A stretch of DNA of 64,000 bases from Galbibacter sp038433465 (GTDB lineage Bacteria; Bacteroidota; Bacteroidia; Flavobacteriales; Flavobacteriaceae), in the NCBI RefSeq assembly GCF_038433465.1, contig NZ_JAESVF010000003.1, positions 1-64,000 on the forward strand, read 5' to 3'. The translations under genes were made by a program, and so were the position numbers. Within the stretch, counting starts at the first letter, position 1. Each line of letters starts with the position of its first letter. Below are positions 5,896 to 14,449 of this stretch, one piece after another. The notes under the pieces were generated by a model. That model ran no database searches. It was not told the origin of the DNA and worked only from the letters and a program-made list of their open reading frames with translations.

Positions 5896-6267
5896 ATGTA
5901 CAAAAATGACAAAGTAATTAGACGCTACAGCGAATCGTTTAAATTGAAAATTTTAGACGAACTTACCACTGGAAAACTTAACAAAAACCAATTAGGTAAA
6001 CTCTACGGAATAAACCCTACAACCATCAACGAATGGATCAGGAAATACGAACGTAAAGACCTAATGAACACCAGAATTAAAGTGGAAACAAAAGATGAAA
6101 TAACACGTATTAAAGAGCTACAAAAAGAGATTGAACAGCTTAAAAAGCTTTTATTAAAAAAGGATCTAGATGCCATGGTTGAAGAATCCTATTTGGAAGT
6201 AGCTGCTGAGAAACTAGGCTATAAGAGTGTTACTGAACTTAAAAAAAAACTAAGTATCAAGCCTTAA
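5896..6267 (+). CDS. IS3-family transposase OrfA
   Basis: A 123-residue helix-turn-helix protein (IS3/IS911 InsA type). The HTH lies at about residues 10-45 (SESFKLKILDELTTGKLNKN... ending INEWIRKY) and is followed by a leucine-zipper-like coiled coil near residues 70-95. OrfA binds the terminal repeats. Its end contains a run of nine A at 6241-6249, a typical slippery site where ribosomes slip back one base to make the OrfAB transposase. Without slippage it ends 18 bases after the run. Confidence 0.9.
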   Translation: MYKNDKVIRRYSESFKLKILDELTTGKLNKNQLGKLYGINPTTINEWIRKYERKDLMNTRIKVETKDEITRIKELQKEIEQLKKLLLKKDLDAMVEESYLEVAAEKLGYKSVTELKKKLSIKP

Positions 6268-7127
6268 TCAAAGCTAAAATCAAGAGTAATGGATTTGCTC
6301 CACTCACTACTATTTGTGCTTGTTTTGGTTTAAAAAGAGATGCTTACTATAAGTTTAAAACCAGAGAACAAAAACGTCTGGAAATAGAAAACCAAATCAT
6401 TCAAATTATCAAGGAGCGACGCAAATCCTTACCTAGAGAAGGTGTTCGGAAAATGATAAGATCATTAAACGCTGAGTTTGATAAAGCCAATATTAAAGTT
6501 GGAAGAGATACGCTGTTCAAGGTGCTTAGAGCTAATAATATGCTCACCTTACGCAAAAAATATAGTGCTAGAACAACTAATTCTTTACACAGGTTCCGTA
6601 AGTACAAAAACATTACTAAAGATGTAATTGTAAAAAGACCTAACCAGGTTTGGGTTAGTGATATAACCTACGTCAGAACCTTAAAAGGCTTTTGCTATTT
6701 GGCTCTCATAACCGATGCTTATTCAAGAAAAATAGTAGGTTACGACCTAAGTGATAGCTTAGAACTAAGTGGCTGTGTTAGGGCATTAAATAAAGCTTTA
6801 TATCAAGCAAAAAACATCGATGGTCTCATCCATCACTCTGACAGAGGCATACAATATTGTAGCAACGTATACACCCAGATACTTAAAAGAAAGCATATTG
6901 ATATAAGTATGACAGAAGAAAATCATTGTTACGAAAACGCGCTTGCAGAACGTGTAAATGGTATTTTAAAAGACGAGTTTTATCTTGACCAGACCTTTAT
7001 AAATACTACACACGCTAAAAGAGCAACAAAAAATGCAATTAAATTATACAACGAAGTAAGATTACACTTATCTTTAGATTTTAAAACACCATATGGTATA
7101 CAAATTAACTGCTTAAATCAAGTTTAA
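6249..7127 (+). CDS. IS3-family transposase OrfB (made by -1 frameshift from OrfA)
   Basis: The reading frame opens at the A9 slippery run and continues TKYQALIKAKIKSNGF without a stop. It has an N-terminal HTH_21 region and an rve integrase core. Catalytic residues are visible: Asp in WVSDITY, Asp in HHSDRGIQY and Glu in ENALAERVNG, the D-D-35-E pattern. An internal ATG at 6453 exists, but starting there would drop the N-terminal region. The OrfAB fusion is the expected active transposase. No internal stop or frameshift damage is seen. Confidence 0.88.
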   Translation, partial: TKYQALIKAKIKSNGFAPLTTICACFGLKRDAYYKFKTREQKRLEIENQIIQIIKERRKSLPREGVRKMIRSLNAEFDKANIKVGRDTLFKVLRANNMLTLRKKYSARTTNSLHRFRKYKNITKDVIVKRPNQVWVSDITYVRTLKGFCYLALITDAYSRKIVGYDLSDSLELSGCVRALNKALYQAKNIDGLIHHSDRGIQYCSNVYTQILKRKHIDISMTEENHCYENALAERVNGILKDEFYLDQTFINTTHAKRATKNAIKLYNEVRLHLSLDFKTPYGIQINCLNQV

Positions 7128-7385
7128 CCTGTAGCCATATTTCAGGACAAGACACCCTAAATCTTACAATAATCGGATTCTTTATTACCAAGAAATTAAT
7201 CGAAAACCGAATTTAAAAATAAAACTATTTAATTTTTTATTCAGAAATAATTTAGAGCATAAAAGTACTTGTGCACAACCCCCTGTAAAAACCATTACTG
7301 GGGATTTTCCCTTTGAAAAAATCCTTTTCTCAATAAACGTTCTCATTTTCCTGTTTTTATTTATAAGTTCCAAATAATAAACTGT

Positions 7386-7410
7386 AAAACAACTAATTAC
7401 ACGTTGTTTT
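7386..7410. promoter_or_regulatory. Inverted repeat upstream of the methyltransferase gene
   Basis: AAAACAAC and GTTGTTTT flank a 9-base spacer, 30 bp before the ATG at 7440. It could be an operator or a weak hairpin. The rest of 7155-7439 (311 bp without genes from 7128) shows no gene. It is AT-rich, with a lone TTGTGCACAA palindrome near 7269 that may be a remnant cassette core or chance. Confidence 0.3.
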
Positions 7411-7439
7411 AATGTAATAAAAACTATATAAACATAAAA

Positions 7440-8480
7440 ATGGAACATCAACCTAACCAACCAACACCAGAAAAAATAATGCAAATTGGCTCAGGATTTT
7501 GGGCTTCAAAAATTCTATTGAGTGCAATTAAGTTTCAATTATTCACTATTCTTGCCGAGCAAAAAACAATGACTGCCAATCAAATAAAATCTCTTTTAGG
7601 TTTTAAATGTTCCGATAGGCATACATTTGATTTTCTTGATGCCTTAACTTCATTTGGTTTTTTAAATCGTGATGGTATTTTAGAAACAGCCAATTATTCG
7701 AATAGTATCAATACCGATTTCTTTTTAGATAAAAATAAACAATCTTATATAGGAGGAATTCTTGAAATGCTAAATAACAGACTCTACTCCTTTTGGGGAA
7801 ATCTTGAGAATGGACTATTAACCGGACAACCTCAAAATGAAGCTAAAAACGGAGACAATATATTTGAAAAAATTTATGCAGACTCAGATAGGCTTAGAGA
7901 GTTTGTGCATGCAATGAGTGGCATCCAGATGGGAAACTTCATGGCTTTGGCTCATGGATTCGATTTCTCAAATGTTAATTCTTTAGTAGACGTTGGAGGT
8001 TCTGGAGGGCTCCTTTCGTCGACGGTTGCTAAATATAATCCTCATATGAATTGTACCACTTGGGATTTACCACAAGTTTCACCTATTGCAATTGATACAA
8101 TAGAGAAATTTCAACTTCAAGATAGAGTCAAAGTTAAATCTGGCGACTTCTTTAAAGATCCATTCCCTAAAGCAGATATTATAACTATGGGAAATGTTTT
8201 ACACGATTGGGATGAAGACACAAAAATGATGCTCATCCAAAAGGCCTATGACGCTATTCCAGAAGGTGGTGCTTTAATAGCTATCGAGGGAATTATTGAC
8301 GAAAATAGAAATGAAAATGCTTTCGGTTTAATGATGAGTCTAAATATGCTGATAGAAACTGGTACTGGTTTTGATTACACACTATCCGATTTTAGTAAAT
8401 GGACTAAAAAGACTGGTTTTAAATCAACTACAATTCTACCTTTGTCAGGACCAACAAGTGCAGCAATAGCGTACAAATAA
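7440..8480 (+). CDS. SAM-dependent O-methyltransferase (COMT/acetylserotonin type)
   Basis: A 346-residue protein with an N-terminal winged-helix dimerisation domain (about 1-110) and a class I methyltransferase domain. The SAM-binding glycine motif LVDVGGSGG lies near residues 182-190, and GDFFKDPFPKADIITMGNVLHDWDED carries the acidic loop and the catalytic His region typical of methyltransferase family 2. Such enzymes methylate hydroxyl groups of small aromatic or polyketide-like molecules; the substrate cannot be told. It is the first gene after the insertion sequence and stands apart from a pathway, so it may be accessory cargo. Its ATG is preceded by an AT-rich leader with an inverted repeat. 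Confidence 0.82.
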   Translation: MEHQPNQPTPEKIMQIGSGFWASKILLSAIKFQLFTILAEQKTMTANQIKSLLGFKCSDRHTFDFLDALTSFGFLNRDGILETANYSNSINTDFFLDKNKQSYIGGILEMLNNRLYSFWGNLENGLLTGQPQNEAKNGDNIFEKIYADSDRLREFVHAMSGIQMGNFMALAHGFDFSNVNSLVDVGGSGGLLSSTVAKYNPHMNCTTWDLPQVSPIAIDTIEKFQLQDRVKVKSGDFFKDPFPKADIITMGNVLHDWDEDTKMMLIQKAYDAIPEGGALIAIEGIIDENRNENAFGLMMSLNMLIETGTGFDYTLSDFSKWTKKTGFKSTTILPLSGPTSAAIAYK

Positions 8481-8505
8481 AACAACAATTTAAAAAACTA
8501 GCTTA

Positions 8506-9042
8506 GTGAACAAAAAAATTGCAATTTTAAGAGGAATAAATGTTGGAGGAAAACGTAAAATCATAATGCACGATCTTAAGTCGATGTGTGAACAATTGGG
8601 GTTAGAAGATGTAAAAACTTACATTCAAAGCGGAAATCTAATTTTTAAATCCGACAAACCAAACTCTCAATTAGAAAACATCCTTGAAAAAGCAATTACC
8701 GAAAAATATGGATTTGATGTTCCTGTAATTGTAAGAACGGAAAAAGAACTTGATAATTCAATAAACAACAACCCTTTCATTGATAAAGATACAGATGTCA
8801 AGCAACTGCATTTAACCTTTTTGAAAGAAAAACCAGATATAGAAAACTTTCAAAAAGCACTAACTTTCAATGCTGAACCAGACAAATTCAAAATTGATAA
8901 TAAAGACGCATATATTTTTTGTTCAGGGAAGTATCATCAATCTAAACTCACAAACATTTTTTTCGAAAAACACTTGAAAGTTCGAGCTACAACAAGAAAT
9001 TGGAAAACTGTATTAAAGTTACTCCAGTTGTGTGAAGATTAA
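8506..9042 (+). CDS. DUF1697 family protein
   Basis: A 178-residue protein with the DUF1697 signature AILRGINVGGKRKI at the N-terminus and the TYIQSGNLIFKS motif near residues 45-56. The family is widespread, cytosolic and of unknown biochemical function. It starts with GTG at 8506, since no ATG fits the conserved start, 25 bp after the methyltransferase stop, so the two may be co-transcribed. Full family length, with no damage seen. Confidence 0.85.
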   Translation: MNKKIAILRGINVGGKRKIIMHDLKSMCEQLGLEDVKTYIQSGNLIFKSDKPNSQLENILEKAITEKYGFDVPVIVRTEKELDNSINNNPFIDKDTDVKQLHLTFLKEKPDIENFQKALTFNAEPDKFKIDNKDAYIFCSGKYHQSKLTNIFFEKHLKVRATTRNWKTVLKLLQLCED

Positions 9043-9248
9043 AAACTGAGTGAAACATCTGTTTACAACAATATTTAACCGAAATTACACCGAAGTTAAC
9101 TTCCTCTGACATGAGTATGAATTACGAACTATTTAAGTTATCCCCTTGAAGTTACTAACGAGAGTGTCAAACTAAAATTATCGTATATTTACCTATACTT
9201 AAAAATTATATACTATAATAATTGAACGTTTAATATAAAATTAATAGT

Positions 9249-9758
9249 TTGAAGAAGAAAGAAATATTTTGGTTTGTAGGTACTATAACAGTCGCTCTAA
9301 TTTTGAATATAATAATATTCGGAATTGATAGACTACAATCTGGTTCAAGTATTGACATAAATATTCACGACAGTTATTTCATTTTGCCCAGCATTCACTT
9401 TATAGCCCTATTAGGAATTTTTGTCTTTTTCATCACCTACCTCATCAGAACATTTAATAAAAGTTTTAAAAATTTAACTTCAAATCTAATTTTAATGATT
9501 TCGACAATTTTTCTGATATTGATTTTAAACGAAATCAAATCGATTATAGATATCTTCAGCTTACAAACTTCAAATTGGTCCATAAGTCTGCCATTAAGTA
9601 CAAACAACGCAATAGATCAAATTGACCAAAATCCAGAATCAAAAGAAAATTATTTAGATATTTTATCTAGTTTTATTTTTTACTTCCTAATTTTATTAAT
9701 GGTTTTTCTAGCATTTTGTGGATTTAAAACTGGGATGAACTATAAAAAGTTTAAATAA
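9249..9758 (+). CDS. Small integral membrane protein of unknown function
   Basis: A 169-residue protein with about four hydrophobic segments (near 7-25, 47-66, 76-95 and 141-160) and a Ser/Asn-rich outside loop at 105-135. The start is TTG at 9249; the next residues KKKEIFW give a positive-inside N-terminus. No family was recognised. The 206 bp upstream hold no gene and no clear TAnnTTTG box. Confidence 0.6.
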   Translation: MKKKEIFWFVGTITVALILNIIIFGIDRLQSGSSIDINIHDSYFILPSIHFIALLGIFVFFITYLIRTFNKSFKNLTSNLILMISTIFLILILNEIKSIIDIFSLQTSNWSISLPLSTNNAIDQIDQNPESKENYLDILSSFIFYFLILLMVFLAFCGFKTGMNYKKFK

Positions 9759-9851
9759 ATCTTCATACATAACCAAATATTTTTAATCTACCCCACCAAT
9801 AACATTTTGAAACGATTTAAAAATTATGTCGTCCTTTAGTAAAAGTAAATC

Positions 9852-10442
9852 ATGAAAAAATTATTCTTTACCTTAACACTCCTCCTATTTACCTCTATTA
9901 TTTTTGCTACTGAAATTGTTGCAACCGTTAGTTTTCAGAATCAAACAAACAAGAATTTTTCATCAGGAGCGTTTACAATTATCAGTTTAAATCAAACTAT
10001 AAAAGTAACCTCAACAGAAAGTTTCAAAATTACACTCCCTAAAAAAGGGAAATATCAATTCAATTTTATTTCAGACGACTTTATTACGCATACTGTCTAC
10101 CCTACTCGAATAAATAACAGACAGCATTCAATAACCATTATTTTAATGGATAAAACTTCGCTTTCTAAAAATTTAAATACTGAAAACACACAATCATTTG
10201 AACAACAAATTGCTGAAGGTAGTGTGAATTTTATAATGTTCGGAATAGATAATTCTATCCCTGAAGAATATATTGTTTTTAAAAATAAATACGGAATTGG
10301 ACTCGAAAAAGAAAACTGCGTAGTTGATCCTTTTTCTATCAAAAGAGTAACCGAAAACAATAAAATGATTTCTAATTTTTTAAACGAGAAATACGGAACT
10401 AAATGGCAAAAGGAATTAAAAACCAAACCTTTTGGAATTTAA
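9852..10442 (+). CDS. Secreted protein of unknown function
   Basis: A 196-residue protein with a clear Sec signal peptide (about residues 1-19, ending in IIFA). The mature part starts with a small beta-rich domain that looks like a carboxypeptidase-regulatory or transthyretin-like fold (strands to about residue 95). The C-terminal part has a KYGIGLEKENCVV segment and a WQKELKTKPFG ending. The latter pattern recurs in uncharacterised Bacteroidota exported proteins, but no named family could be assigned. Probably periplasmic. Confidence 0.6.
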   Translation: MKKLFFTLTLLLFTSIIFATEIVATVSFQNQTNKNFSSGAFTIISLNQTIKVTSTESFKITLPKKGKYQFNFISDDFITHTVYPTRINNRQHSITIILMDKTSLSKNLNTENTQSFEQQIAEGSVNFIMFGIDNSIPEEYIVFKNKYGIGLEKENCVVDPFSIKRVTENNKMISNFLNEKYGTKWQKELKTKPFGI

Positions 10443-10579
10443 TGAACATAAAGTTCCTATTAAAAATCGATTGGAACCGTAGCTGTTTCAAATTATATTA
10501 ATACCAATAAATATATCGTATCTTTATTTCGAATTACAGCTTTCCTCTTTTTATTCAGAATTAAAAGTATATTACGAAA

Positions 10580-11056
10580 ATGAGTACAACAGAAACATCC
10601 TCTAAAAAAATGACACATAAAAAATCTCATCCTTTTTGGAAATGGTTTTGGCTCACTTTCCTTGTGTTATCGTTGGCCTATGCTTGGTATTCGTTTTATG
10701 CGCCATCAAATGAAGTTAAATGGGCCGAAAATATTACATCCACCCGCCAACTCGCTAATAATTCCAATAAAAACACCCTCCTTTTTTTCACAGGAAAATG
10801 GTGTGTACCATGCCGAATTATGAAACGTGAAGTTTTTGCAGATACTGAAGTTGAAAAAATTATCAATTCGCAAGTTATTCCTGTACTGATTGATATAGAC
10901 AATCCAAGCACTATGGAACTCGTAAAACATTTTAAAATTGGAGTAACTCCTACAACAATTATTGTTAATTCTGAAGGAGAAGTTTTGGAATATGCTGTTG
11001 GGAAAATTAACAAAAAAGAGTTCTTAGAAATGCTTCAAAGGACAGAAGCTAAGTAG
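10580..11056 (+). CDS. Membrane-anchored thioredoxin-like protein
   Basis: A 158-residue protein: a basic N-terminus, one membrane segment (about 20-40), then a thioredoxin fold with the redox motif WCVPC near residue 73 and the cis-proline loop GVTPTT near 114. The topology puts the domain in the periplasm, where it would reduce or isomerise disulfides of exported proteins; the exact partner is unknown. It is close to the DsbD C-domain/thioredoxin_7 group. Complete, with no fused transporter part. Confidence 0.8.
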   Translation: MSTTETSSKKMTHKKSHPFWKWFWLTFLVLSLAYAWYSFYAPSNEVKWAENITSTRQLANNSNKNTLLFFTGKWCVPCRIMKREVFADTEVEKIINSQVIPVLIDIDNPSTMELVKHFKIGVTPTTIIVNSEGEVLEYAVGKINKKEFLEMLQRTEAK

Positions 11057-11139
11057 CTACTTAATATGGTTCAAACCAAATATATTCGATAAATCTTCTC
11101 TGCAGAAAAAATTACAACTCTTCACAGAAACAACAACCA

Positions 11140-11568
11140 ATGAAAAAAACATACAAATCCAAAGTTTCATATCCGCTACTTATTATTATATTAATTGCAT
11201 TAATAATTCCTATAATAACACAGTTTGTTGGAGTGAATAATGATGAAGTTTCAGTTGGTGTTATCGCCTTACAAGTTTTAATAATTGCATTTGTTTTACA
11301 CCTTTTTTTAAAAACTACTTATACAATCGACAATACTATTTTAAAAGTAAAATCAGGGTTTATTTCTTACGCTCCTATCGAAATTAATCAGATAACAGAT
11401 ATTTCAAAAACCAAAAGCATACTCTCATCCCCTGCTCCATCTTTTAATCGTATTAGCATTAAATACGGAACCTATAACGAGTTTATTATTTCACCTAAAG
11501 ACCAGCAAAATTTCATACAAGATTTAAAAAATATCAATCCGAATATAAAAATCAACATCCCTTCTTAA
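11140..11568 (+). CDS. Bacterial PH-domain membrane protein (bPH2-like)
   Basis: A 142-residue protein with two membrane segments (about 9-29 and 40-60) followed by a small beta domain with the pattern TYTIDNTILKVKSGFISYAP and an ITDISKTKS helix, typical of the bPH2/YdbT-type pleckstrin-like domain. Function is unknown; such proteins are often found with other envelope proteins. The next gene encodes another PH-like protein of a different type. Confidence 0.65.
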   Translation: MKKTYKSKVSYPLLIIILIALIIPIITQFVGVNNDEVSVGVIALQVLIIAFVLHLFLKTTYTIDNTILKVKSGFISYAPIEINQITDISKTKSILSSPAPSFNRISIKYGTYNEFIISPKDQQNFIQDLKNINPNIKINIPS

Positions 11569-11614
11569 TTAGTTAAACTTTGTATATTTATGGCTTAACC
11601 AAGCATTCAACACA

Positions 11615-11992
11615 ATGGGAATATTCAATAAGTTGATGGGAAACGCCAGCGAAGTTTCTTCTGAAAAACTAAACGAAAAATACAAACGTCTTTTAGTAGA
11701 AAACGAAACCGTAGAATTAGGCTTTAAACTCCTAAGGGATACTTTTATGTTTACAAACAGAAGGCTTATTTTAATTGATGTTCAAGGGCTAACTGGCAGT
11801 AAGGTTGAATACAAGTCTTTGCCTTATAAAAACATTTCTAGAATTTCATTAGAAACTGCTGGGACTTTTGATTTGGATGCTGAATTAAAAATTTGGATTT
11901 CGAGTGAAAATACGCCATCGGTAAGCAAAAAATTCAATAAAAGTATTGATGTTTATGAAGTTCAAAAATACCTAGCTGAAAAAATAATGTAA
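11615..11992 (+). CDS. PH-domain protein (bPH1/YyaB-like)
   Basis: A 125-residue soluble protein whose layout (a helix, then FMFTNRRLILIDVQGLTGSKVEYKSLPYKNISRISLE) is that of the bPH1 family, described from Bacillus proteins as a pleckstrin-homology fold. There is no signal peptide or membrane segment. The molecular role is not known. It lies in a run of short accessory genes on the same strand. Confidence 0.75.
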   Translation: MGIFNKLMGNASEVSSEKLNEKYKRLLVENETVELGFKLLRDTFMFTNRRLILIDVQGLTGSKVEYKSLPYKNISRISLETAGTFDLDAELKIWISSENTPSVSKKFNKSIDVYEVQKYLAEKIM

Positions 11993-12006
11993 TTGCAAAA
12001 ACAAAA

Positions 12007-12522
12007 ATGTATCAAACTTTCGAAACAGATAGGTTAATCCTTAGACCAACAAACATCGATGATGCTCCTTTTATTTACGAGCTTTTAAATACGCCCAAGT
12101 GGCTTCAATATATTGGTGATAGACAAATCACTTCTGTTGAAGTTGCTCAAAAGTATATCGAAGAAAAAATGCTCCCTCAACTAAAAGAATTTGGATACTC
12201 AAACTACACCATTATTCGAAAAATAGATCAACAAAAAATAGGTTCCTGCGGATTGTACAATCGCGATGGATTGGACGGAATAGATCTTGGTTTTGCTTTT
12301 TTACCTGCTTATGAAAAAATGGGGTTTGCATTTGAAGCTGCTAATATATTAAAAGAAGCTGCTTTTATACATTTTAAATTGAAAACACTTTTGGCTATTA
12401 CTTCAAAAGAAAATACTTCGTCTCAAAAACTTTTAGAGAAACTCGGACTAAAATACTCGGGAACTACCACCCTCCCTAATGATTCTGAAGAACTATTACT
12501 TTATAAAATAGAAAATAAATAA
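12007..12522 (+). CDS. GNAT-family N-acetyltransferase (RimJ/RimL-like)
   Basis: A 171-residue protein with the RimJ/L-type start (FETDRLILRPTNIDDAPFIYELLNTPKWLQYIGDR) and the acetyl-CoA motif region IDLGFAFLPAYEKMGFAFEAA near residues 95-115, then NTSSQKLLEKLGLKYSG. It would transfer acetyl groups from acetyl-CoA to an amine; the substrate is unknown. It ends 5 bp before the RDD gene, so the two are likely co-transcribed. Confidence 0.85.
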   Translation: MYQTFETDRLILRPTNIDDAPFIYELLNTPKWLQYIGDRQITSVEVAQKYIEEKMLPQLKEFGYSNYTIIRKIDQQKIGSCGLYNRDGLDGIDLGFAFLPAYEKMGFAFEAANILKEAAFIHFKLKTLLAITSKENTSSQKLLEKLGLKYSGTTTLPNDSEELLLYKIENK

Positions 12523-12527
12523 ACAAT

Positions 12528-13064
12528 ATGAATAACACTGTAAAATACGCAACTTTTTGGGAGCGATTTGGCGCGTATATCCTTGATAGTATTATTATAG
12601 GAATTCCGTCTTACACCTTAAATTACTTAAATTACAATACCGCTAGAAGCTTTTATATAGTACTGCCAATTGTTCTTTTAGGGATGCTGTACAAGCCATA
12701 TATGGAAAGTAAATATCAAGCTACTTTAGGTAAAATGATTCTACAAATTAAAGTAACCGATGTTGATTTTCAGAAAATAAACTTCGAAAAATCTTTAGTC
12801 CGTAGTTTAATTTTTATGGTTCCTGTACTACTGTCTAGTATTCCGCTACAATATTTAGGATTTAACAACCCTAACCTTGTAGAAATTGAAAATTATTGGG
12901 ACTTTTCAACGCAACTAGGAATAACGTATCCAACTGCCGGAATCATCAACTTAGTTTTTTCCATGATTTTTTTAATCGATTTAATTATGCTTCTTGCAGA
13001 TGATGAGAAAAAAGGAAGAAGTCTAAAAGATAGAATGGCAAAAACTTATGTTATTAAAAAATAA
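12528..13064 (+). CDS. RDD-family membrane protein
   Basis: A 178-residue protein with the RDD pattern: FWERFGAYILDSIIIGIPSY at the start (Arg and Asp in the first membrane helix), LGKMILQIKVTD in the middle, and DRMAKTYVI at the end (second Arg-Asp region). There are about three to four membrane segments. RDD proteins are poorly understood; some are linked to ion or proton exchange. Likely in one unit with the acetyltransferase. Confidence 0.8.
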   Translation: MNNTVKYATFWERFGAYILDSIIIGIPSYTLNYLNYNTARSFYIVLPIVLLGMLYKPYMESKYQATLGKMILQIKVTDVDFQKINFEKSLVRSLIFMVPVLLSSIPLQYLGFNNPNLVEIENYWDFSTQLGITYPTAGIINLVFSMIFLIDLIMLLADDEKKGRSLKDRMAKTYVIKK

Positions 13065-13298
13065 TGTGCTAAATTTATAGAACAACCGTTTTTATAGTTG
13101 AAATATAAAATACACATACCAACACCTTGCTCTGAAAAATGAAATCATTACACTTCTGTCTTGGACGGTGTAGTTATTATTTCAAAACCTTCAATCTTTA
13201 AAAGAATTGGTAGTATTTTCAGATAAAAAGAAAATACTCATTGCGAGTAATACTATTTATATCGATTTTTTACTATCTTAGTGTAAATTGTAAAAGGT

Positions 13299-13499
13299 AT
13301 GTTAGCTCCAGAAAACAAAAAATTTATCTATTTCTTTATTTTTAGTGGTTTAATATTTGCTACAATTATGGCTTTGTTTGACGTTGCTGACAGAACGCCA
13401 TTTCAAATAAAAAAGTTTATATTTTTCTTTCTAGCATTTGGATTTTTATCTGGCTTAGATGCTAGAAATAGATATAAAAGAGACAATAAAACCAAATGA
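13299..13499 (+). CDS. Small membrane protein, hypothetical
   Basis: A 66-residue protein with two hydrophobic segments (about 8-27 and 39-55) and a basic tail. It overlaps the next gene by 4 bp (ATGA), which supports it as real and translationally coupled. No family was recognised. The 234 bp upstream hold no gene; a TATCTTAG near 13275 resembles a weak -7 box. Confidence 0.5.
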   Translation: MLAPENKKFIYFFIFSGLIFATIMALFDVADRTPFQIKKFIFFFLAFGFLSGLDARNRYKRDNKTK

Positions 13500-13912
13500 A
13501 GCTTAGTTACAATCAAGATACACAAACCATCCATATAAAAGACGGTGTAAAAATGCAGTTCTTTTTTCTCACAGCTACTGCTCTTTTTAATGTTATAAAC
13601 GCTATTTTGTACTTTTTCTTCTTTTTAGATGAACAACAAAAAAAGTGGATGGGGTTTATTTGGATTTTAATCGGGGTAATTACACTACTATTTTATAGTT
13701 ATTTTTTACTGAAAAAATCTACTGCGGAAGAAATTTCTATTAGTGATATAAAGTCTGTTGCAGAGCGTAAATTCTTCGGAAGAAAAAACATACACCTTCA
13801 GCTGAAAAATGGAAAAGAAAGAACCTTAACCGATTCAACCTCAACAACTGAAAGAAAACAGTTCATCGATTTCTTTAAAAACATAGGGATTTCTTATACT
13901 TTAGCATCTTAA
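13496..13912 (+). CDS. Membrane protein with a PH-like tail, hypothetical
   Basis: A 138-residue protein: a short beta start, two membrane segments (about 20-43 and 52-71), then a soluble part with EEISISDIKSVAERKFFGRKNIHLQLKNGKERTL. That layout is like small bacterial PH-domain membrane proteins, as for the one at 11140. It overlaps the preceding small gene by 4 bp. Function unknown. Confidence 0.55.
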   Translation: MKLSYNQDTQTIHIKDGVKMQFFFLTATALFNVINAILYFFFFLDEQQKKWMGFIWILIGVITLLFYSYFLLKKSTAEEISISDIKSVAERKFFGRKNIHLQLKNGKERTLTDSTSTTERKQFIDFFKNIGISYTLAS

Positions 13913-13930
13913 CTAATTGTATTTCTCTAA

Positions 13931-14290
13931 ATGAAAACTACCGACAAACACAACGAACGAATTGCAAATATGACGTTTGCCTCTGTATATCCACATTATG
14001 TAACAAAAGTTGAAAAAAAAGGAAGAACCAAAGCAGAATTACTTCAAGTTATTTCATGGCTTACAGGTTTTGACAACCAGCAAATACAACAACTAATTAC
14101 AGACAAAGTCACTTTTAAAACCTTTTTCGAAAAAGCTACATTACATCCTAATGCGACTTTAATTACAGGTGTTATTTGTGGCTACAGAATTGAAGAAATC
14201 GACAATACTTTAACCAAAAATGTACGTTATTTAGATAAGCTTGTTGATGAGCTTGCTAAAGGACGAAAAATGGAAAAAATTTTACGATAG
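13931..14290 (+). CDS. DUF2200 family protein
   Basis: A 119-residue soluble protein matching DUF2200: RIANMTFASVYPHYVTKVEKKGRTKAELLQVISWLTGF, and ITGVICGYRIEEI followed by a basic C-terminus. The family is conserved in many bacteria and of unknown role. Full length. It ends the run of same-strand accessory genes and is followed by a deleted copy of the dispersed repeat. Confidence 0.85.
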   Translation: MKTTDKHNERIANMTFASVYPHYVTKVEKKGRTKAELLQVISWLTGFDNQQIQQLITDKVTFKTFFEKATLHPNATLITGVICGYRIEEIDNTLTKNVRYLDKLVDELAKGRKMEKILR

Positions 14291-14331
14291 TTAAAATGAG
14301 CTCAACATAAAATTAAAAAATCTATAGCAAA

Positions 14332-14432
14332 ACTGACCTATTTGTTTCGTTTTTGTGTCAAGACAAAAATGAAAGTATTATTCAATAATTAAAATACAGA
14401 TAGTTAATATCCCCCTGTATTGATATCTATTC
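14332..14432 (+). repeat. Dispersed intergenic repeat, internally deleted copy
   Basis: It starts TGACCTATTTG like the full copies but jumps directly to GTTTCGTTTTTGTGTCAAGA, skipping about 130 bases of the middle, then follows the 3' part (CCCTGTATTGATATCTAT). It lies between the DUF2200 gene and the convergent regulator gene. Confidence 0.6.
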
Positions 14433-14449
14433 CAAATCCACGTTAATTA

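Larger units (their letters stand above)
5857..7154 (+). mobile_element. IS3-family insertion sequence
   Basis: A 1298-bp element with imperfect terminal inverted repeats of about 25 bp. The left end reads TGACCCGTCCGGAAATAAGG; the right end, read inward, starts TGTCTTGTCCTGAAATATGG. It carries orfA and orfB in overlapping -1 frames with an A9 run at the junction and an intact D-D-E transposase, so it may be active. No short direct repeat is seen in the flanks (TATAA to the left, CCCTA to the right), which suggests a flanking deletion or recombination after insertion. It is inserted 14 bp into a new cassette. Confidence 0.9.

Noticed and set aside
7139..7300. A degenerate eighth attC-like site right of the insertion sequence, based on TTGTGCACAAC near 7269
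   Set aside because: Only the core-like palindrome is present; neither arm pair nor inner hairpin can be found, so chance is more likely.
7440..14290. The accessory gene run after the insertion sequence as a prophage or genomic island
   Set aside because: No integrase, phage structural genes, tRNA border or direct repeats are visible; the genes are ordinary small flavobacterial families.
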